Positions 6,777-8,521 of a DNA stretch of 8,521 bases are shown here, in pieces (within the stretch, counting starts at the first letter, position 1; each line of letters starts with the position of its first letter). A model generated the notes under the pieces. It was not told where the DNA came from, ran no database searches, and was given only the letters and a program-made list of their open reading frames with translations. The stretch comes from Actinomycetales bacterium (GTDB lineage: Bacteria; Actinomycetota; Actinomycetes; Actinomycetales; Microbacteriaceae), in assembly GCA_015655255.1 (NCBI GenBank), contig JAATFJ010000339.1:1-8521 (forward strand), written 5' to 3'. Made by a program: the position numbers and the translations under genes.

Positions 6777-7118
6777 TTACTGCAGCACGCACTCCGTGGC
6801 GGCGCTGGTCATGATGTCGGTGAGAGCCGTCTGCGTGTCCGTGCTGATCGCCGCATCCTCACCCTGGGCGATTGTGCGGAGGTCGCTGTCGGAGATGTCC
6901 GACTCGGCGATCTTCTCGGAGAGGCAGTCGATGATGTCGCTGTTGAGCGCATCGCTGATCCCCTGCTCCTCGACGATCTTCTGGAGTCCGGTCGAGATAT
7001 CCTCGGCGCTGGGCCGACCGCTCGCGCCGGCGCTGCTCCCGCAGCCAGACAATCCGAACGCCAGCGCAGCGATGGGAAGGGCGAGCAGGAGGCGCGAGGT
7101 GCGAGTCGTCTTCAACAT
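6777..7118 (-). CDS. Small secreted lipoprotein of unknown function
   Basis: The 113-residue product starts MLKTTRTSRLLLALPIAALA, a lipoprotein signal peptide with a basic N-terminus and hydrophobic core, ending at lipobox LSGC (23-26). Cys26 would be lipid-modified, leaving an outer-face membrane anchor. A Ser/Gly/Ala linker (27-38) leads to an acidic, helix-prone domain of about 75 residues with two cysteines, Cys65 in IIDCLSEKI and Cys110 near the C-terminus, which could form a disulphide. The SDISDSDLRTIA stretch (73-84) resembles small secreted actinobacterial proteins of unknown role, but I cannot name a family. ATG 7116-7118 is chosen because the signal peptide begins there. TAGCCT lies exactly 6 nt upstream, suggesting leaderless transcription; GGAG is only 2 nt from the ATG. 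A strong hairpin follows the stop. The gene appears monocistronic. Confidence 0.85.
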   Translation of the reverse strand: MLKTTRTSRLLLALPIAALAFGLSGCGSSAGASGRPSAEDISTGLQKIVEEQGISDALNSDIIDCLSEKIAESDISDSDLRTIAQGEDAAISTDTQTALTDIMTSAATECVLQ

Positions 7119-7151
7119 GTCTCCAGGCTACACACCGTCATAGAAAGTCAA
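7119..7151 (-). promoter_or_regulatory. Lipoprotein gene promoter
   Basis: On the minus strand TTGACT (7151 down to 7146) is a good -35 and TAGCCT (7130 down to 7125) fits TANNNT as -10, with a 15-bp spacer, which is short. Six bases, GGAGAC, separate the -10 from the ATG at 7118, so the transcript would start on the start codon. Confidence 0.55.
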
Positions 7152-7214
7152 TAGAGGACTCACGGGGTAACGCAGGGTGAACTCCTGGGGTGGCCGTCCG
7201 CCGTCGTCGTGTTT

Positions 7215-7254
7215 CGCCGCCCCCTCCCGCGTCCCGCCGCCCCCTCCCGCGTCT
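7215..7254. repeat. 20-bp tandem direct duplication
   Basis: CGCCGCCCCCTCCCGCGTCC (7215-7234) is followed directly by the same sequence with a final T (7235-7254), 19 of 20 identical. The next bases start the unit again (CGCCG) and run into GTCTCGCCGA-type sequence also seen inside repeat copy 1. Likely a replication-slippage product flanking the palindrome. Confidence 0.8.
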
Positions 7255-7261
7255 CGCCGAA

Positions 7262-7337
7262 CCACCCATCTGGTACCGACCCACCCAGGTAATTGCGTGA
7301 ATACCTGGGCGGCTGGGTGGGATGTGGGTGGGTGGGC
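7262..7337 (+). repeat. Nested palindromic repeat, copy 2
   Basis: Outer arms are CCACCCAT (7262-7269) and GTGGGTGG (7324-7331). The central hairpin is CCCAGGTA (7284-7291), loop ATTGCGTGAA (7292-7301), TACCTGGG (7302-7309). Compared with copy 3 the fifth stem base is changed from C to G and its partner from G to C, so pairing is kept. Arm spacing is identical to copies 1 and 3. The nearer edge is 71 bp downstream of the HTH gene stop on the minus strand, so it may shape the 3' end of the DUF2975-HTH transcript. It is the most diverged copy and the richest in GGG runs. Confidence 0.85.
7315..7336 (+). other. G-quadruplex-type motif
   Basis: Five GGG tracts lie at 7315-7317, 7319-7321, 7326-7328, 7330-7332 and 7334-7336, separated by loops of 1, 4, 1 and 1 nt. 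This satisfies the standard four-tract, short-loop pattern for an intramolecular G-quadruplex on the plus strand. It overlaps the right arm of repeat copy 2, so hairpin and quadruplex would compete. Copies 1 and 3 lack this many GGG tracts. Confidence 0.55.
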
Positions 7338-7390
7338 GGACGAGCGTGGGGTGGGTGGATGGACGGACGAGCGCGGGGGTGGATGAACGC
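7337..7390. repeat. Imperfect 27-bp direct duplication
   Basis: CGGACGAGCG occurs at 7337-7346 and 7364-7373; each is followed by a G-rich stretch and GGTGGATG, making two imperfect units of about 27 bp. It directly abuts the right edge of repeat copy 2. Confidence 0.5.
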
Positions 7391-7408
7391 GGAGGCGCGG
7401 CGATCGCA

Positions 7409-7651
7409 TCAATCCTGCGTCCGCGGCGGAACGAGCACGAGGAGATCCCCGATCTCGCAGTCGAGCGCATCGCAGATGGCGCGCAGGGTAGAGTAGCGGA
7501 TCGCGCGTGCTCGATCGTTCTTGAGCACGGAGAGATTGACGATGCTCACGCCGACCCGGCTGCTCAGCTCCGTGAGCGTCATCCCGCGGTCGGTGAGCAG
7601 CTCGCCAAGCCGGCAGTGGATGCCGGTGGACTCCTCCTCGTACGGGGTCAC
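7409..7651 (-). CDS. Small Cro/C1-type HTH regulator (YozG-like)
   Basis: An 80-residue protein that is almost entirely one lambda-repressor-like DNA-binding domain: HCRLGELLTDRGMTLTELSS, then RVGVSIVNLSVLKNDRARAI and RYSTLRAICDALDCEIGDLL (about 12-70), with the helix-turn-helix at about 24-45. The short form ending soon after CEIGDLL is typical of the YozG/YdeP-like regulators found next to DUF2975 genes in many Gram-positive bacteria. GTG 7649-7651 is the start: it overlaps the TGA of the upstream DUF2975 gene by 4 nt (GTGA), and AAGGG (7661 down to 7657) is well placed. A longer frame to 7735 lies wholly inside the DUF2975 gene and lacks family similarity. Translation is coupled to DUF2975. 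By family analogy it probably represses its own operon via the repeats at 8322-8353. It has no ligand or kinase domain; the signal is unknown. Confidence 0.92.
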   Translation of the reverse strand: MTPYEEESTGIHCRLGELLTDRGMTLTELSSRVGVSIVNLSVLKNDRARAIRYSTLRAICDALDCEIGDLLVLVPPRTQD

Positions 7652-8307
7652 ACGAGCCCTTCGGTGTCGCGCTGGAGGCGGGTGCCCGCCTCGAACGACG
7701 CGAGAAGTGCGACCATGCCGAGAGCAACTCCCCACGGGGCCAAGTTCACCTTCATCCCGAATATCCAGGCGCCATCGATCGCCCAGCCTGTGTCGCGGGT
7801 CATCTCCATCGTTCCGTCCGCGATGAACCGCAGCGTCTCGGACTCCCCGATGGCGTGGAGGAAGGGCGCGACGGCGCCACTGAGGAGGACCGCCACGGTG
7901 ACGGCGAACAGCACCCAGACGAGTGCCCGAGCGAAAGGGCTGCCGGCGAGCAAGCGTCGGGGGAGGAGGAATGCTGCGAGGCAGAGCCCGAGTCCGAGCG
8001 TCGAGCTCAGGATGAGTTCCGCGACGATGAGCCAGCGTATGCCGAGGGGCAGGTCGGTCACGGTCAATGAGGAAAGCGTGCGGGAGAGCTGCTGCACGTG
8101 GCTCAAGGAACCGTCCTCCTCGGTGACGGGTGCGCCCTGCAGGACGAGGCCGAGATCGGTGAGATCTATGGAGGGTGATGTCAGTGTGTGGATGCAGCGG
8201 ATGACGAGGAAGGCGAGGAGGATGATGGCGACGCCGACTGCTCCCCAGGAGATCGTGCGGAGGATTCCTCGTTCGAGACGGGCGGTTGTGGAGTGCGCGG
8301 ATGTCAT
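7648..8307 (-). CDS. DUF2975 family membrane protein
   Basis: A 219-residue protein with four predicted membrane helices at about 19-37, 91-115, 126-148 and 185-205. An extracytoplasmic loop of about 50 residues lies between helices 1 and 2, and a second between helices 3 and 4 carries the segment GESETLRFIADGTMEMTRD. This topology and the overlapping small Cro/C1 regulator downstream are typical of DUF2975 (B. subtilis YoaS-like); no biochemical function is established for the family. ATG 8305-8307 is preceded by a strong GGAGGT (8316 down to 8311), unlike several neighbours that seem leaderless. It is first in a two-gene operon, with tandem direct repeats just upstream of the ribosome site. 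The pairing suggests a membrane sensor or immunity-like partner for the regulator, but that is inference. Confidence 0.9.
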   Translation of the reverse strand: MTSAHSTTARLERGILRTISWGAVGVAIILLAFLVIRCIHTLTSPSIDLTDLGLVLQGAPVTEEDGSLSHVQQLSRTLSSLTVTDLPLGIRWLIVAELILSSTLGLGLCLAAFLLPRRLLAGSPFARALVWVLFAVTVAVLLSGAVAPFLHAIGESETLRFIADGTMEMTRDTGWAIDGAWIFGMKVNLAPWGVALGMVALLASFEAGTRLQRDTEGLV

Positions 8308-8310
8308 GTT

Positions 8311-8316
8311 ACCTCC
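8311..8316 (-). promoter_or_regulatory. Shine-Dalgarno site of the DUF2975 gene
   Basis: GGAGGT on the minus strand lies 3 nt from the ATG (4 nt counted from GGAGG). It is the strongest ribosome-binding site in the window and fixes the start codon. Confidence 0.75.
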
Positions 8317-8321
8317 GTTAC

Positions 8322-8353
8322 TTATCGACTATCGTTATTATCGACAGTCGTTA
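8322..8353 (-). promoter_or_regulatory. Tandem 16-bp operator-like repeats with embedded -10
   Basis: On the minus strand TAACGACTGTCGATAA (8353 down to 8338) is followed without a gap by TAACGATAGTCGATAA (8337 down to 8322), 14 of 16 identical. The first unit contains the short dyad CGAC-T-GTCG; the second has the same dyad with one mismatch. GATAAT (8342 down to 8337), 5 of 6 matches to TATAAT, spans the junction and would be the -10 of the DUF2975-HTH operon. A dimeric repressor bound here would block RNA polymerase, so it is the natural operator candidate for the small HTH protein. The block is A/T-rich against the GC-rich flanks. Confidence 0.65.
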
Positions 8354-8407
8354 AGCTAATCTCGCTCCTTCGCGCTGTCTACCCTCTCTTCGTTCCTCTC
8401 CAGCGAG

Positions 8408-8483
8408 CCACCCACATCGCGCCGAGCCCCCCACGTAACTACGCGAATACGTGGGCGGCTGGGTAGGAACTGGGTGGTTCGGC
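8408..8483 (+). repeat. Nested palindromic repeat, copy 3
   Basis: Outer arms are CCACCCAC (8408-8415) and CTGGGTGG (8470-8477), extendable with GCGAG (8403-8407) against TTCGG (8478-8482). The central hairpin is CCCACGTA (8430-8437), loop ACTACGCGAA (8438-8447), TACGTGGG (8448-8455), perfect over 8 bp. Loop and right stem are identical to copy 1. It lies 100 bp upstream of the DUF2975 start; the gene to its right is outside the window, so whether it is 3' of that gene is unknown. Confidence 0.85.
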
Positions 8484-8521
8484 GGTGACAGCGCCGGCAA
8501 CCCCGGCGGGGAACGATGAAG

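Larger units (their letters stand above)
7152..7408. other. Repeat-rich intergenic region between the HTH and lipoprotein genes
   Basis: The whole gap from the HTH gene stop to the lipoprotein start is 290 bp and contains no credible gene. It holds a 20-bp tandem duplication (7215-7254), repeat copy 2 (7262-7337) with a G-quadruplex-like run, and a further imperfect duplication around CGGACGAGCG (7337 and 7364). Its base pattern is markedly strand-asymmetric: C-rich on the left, G-rich on the right of the palindrome centre. Confidence 0.6.

Noticed and set aside
6605..6814. Small frames on both strands at 6644-6684 that encode the same peptide (ELVSARTVRAETSS).
   Set aside because: This is a direct consequence of the perfect 17-bp palindrome, not evidence for genes.
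7322..8359. Plus-strand open frame (345 codons) opposite the HTH and DUF2975 genes.
   Set aside because: It is antisense to two family-recognised, translationally coupled genes and crosses a repeat and an operator region; its composition is Ser/Arg-rich.
651..8483. Three repeats considered as a CRISPR-like array.
   Set aside because: The copies are thousands of bases apart, separated by genes, with no regular spacers and no cas genes.
8511..8521. Possible start of a next plus-strand gene (ATGAAG at 8516 after GGCGGGGAACG).
   Set aside because: Only two codons are visible before the window ends, so neither the frame nor the direction of the next gene can be supported.

Overview
The window is high-GC DNA with strong third-position G/C bias, and its gene families (two-domain prephenate dehydratase, 547-residue phosphoglucomutase, group 1 luciferase-like oxidoreductase, CPA1 antiporter, DUF2975/small-HTH pair) fit an actinobacterium. 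Family Microbacteriaceae is a reasonable guess from overall style, but the sequence here cannot prove it. It looks like ordinary chromosome: no transposase, phage gene, CRISPR array, tRNA or rRNA was seen.

Layout, left to right. The 3' part of a glycerate kinase gene (+) runs in from the left edge. It converges on a phosphoglucomutase gene (-), and the gap between them holds copy 1 of a nested palindromic repeat. A 282-bp divergent gap follows, with a four-box symmetric array of inverted repeats, and then the prephenate dehydratase gene pheA (+). pheA meets a luciferase-like flavin oxidoreductase gene (-) tail to tail with only 3 bp between stop codons. That gene diverges from a CPA1-type Na+/H+ antiporter gene (+) across an A/T-richer 96-bp promoter region. 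Two long perfect hairpins separate the antiporter from a small lipoprotein gene (-). Next is a repeat-rich, G-rich stretch with copy 2 of the nested palindrome. It is followed by a translationally coupled two-gene operon (-) of a DUF2975 membrane protein and a small Cro/C1-type regulator. Upstream of that operon are two abutting 16-bp direct repeats that look like the operator, and then copy 3 of the nested palindrome at the right edge.

The identified genes are mostly housekeeping: glycerate to 2-phosphoglycerate, glucose-1-phosphate/glucose-6-phosphate exchange, phenylalanine synthesis and cation/proton exchange. They do not form one pathway, and most appear to be separate transcription units. 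Only the DUF2975/HTH pair is a clear operon with a probable autoregulatory circuit.

The most interesting content is non-coding. (1) A 76-bp nested palindrome occurs three times without indels, has a compensatory base-pair change between copies, and is always intergenic. (2) An interleaved inverted-repeat array precedes pheA. (3) A tandem operator precedes the DUF2975 operon. (4) TANNNT boxes lie exactly 6 nt before several start codons, suggesting leaderless mRNAs. I found no clear new multi-gene defence or metabolic system.
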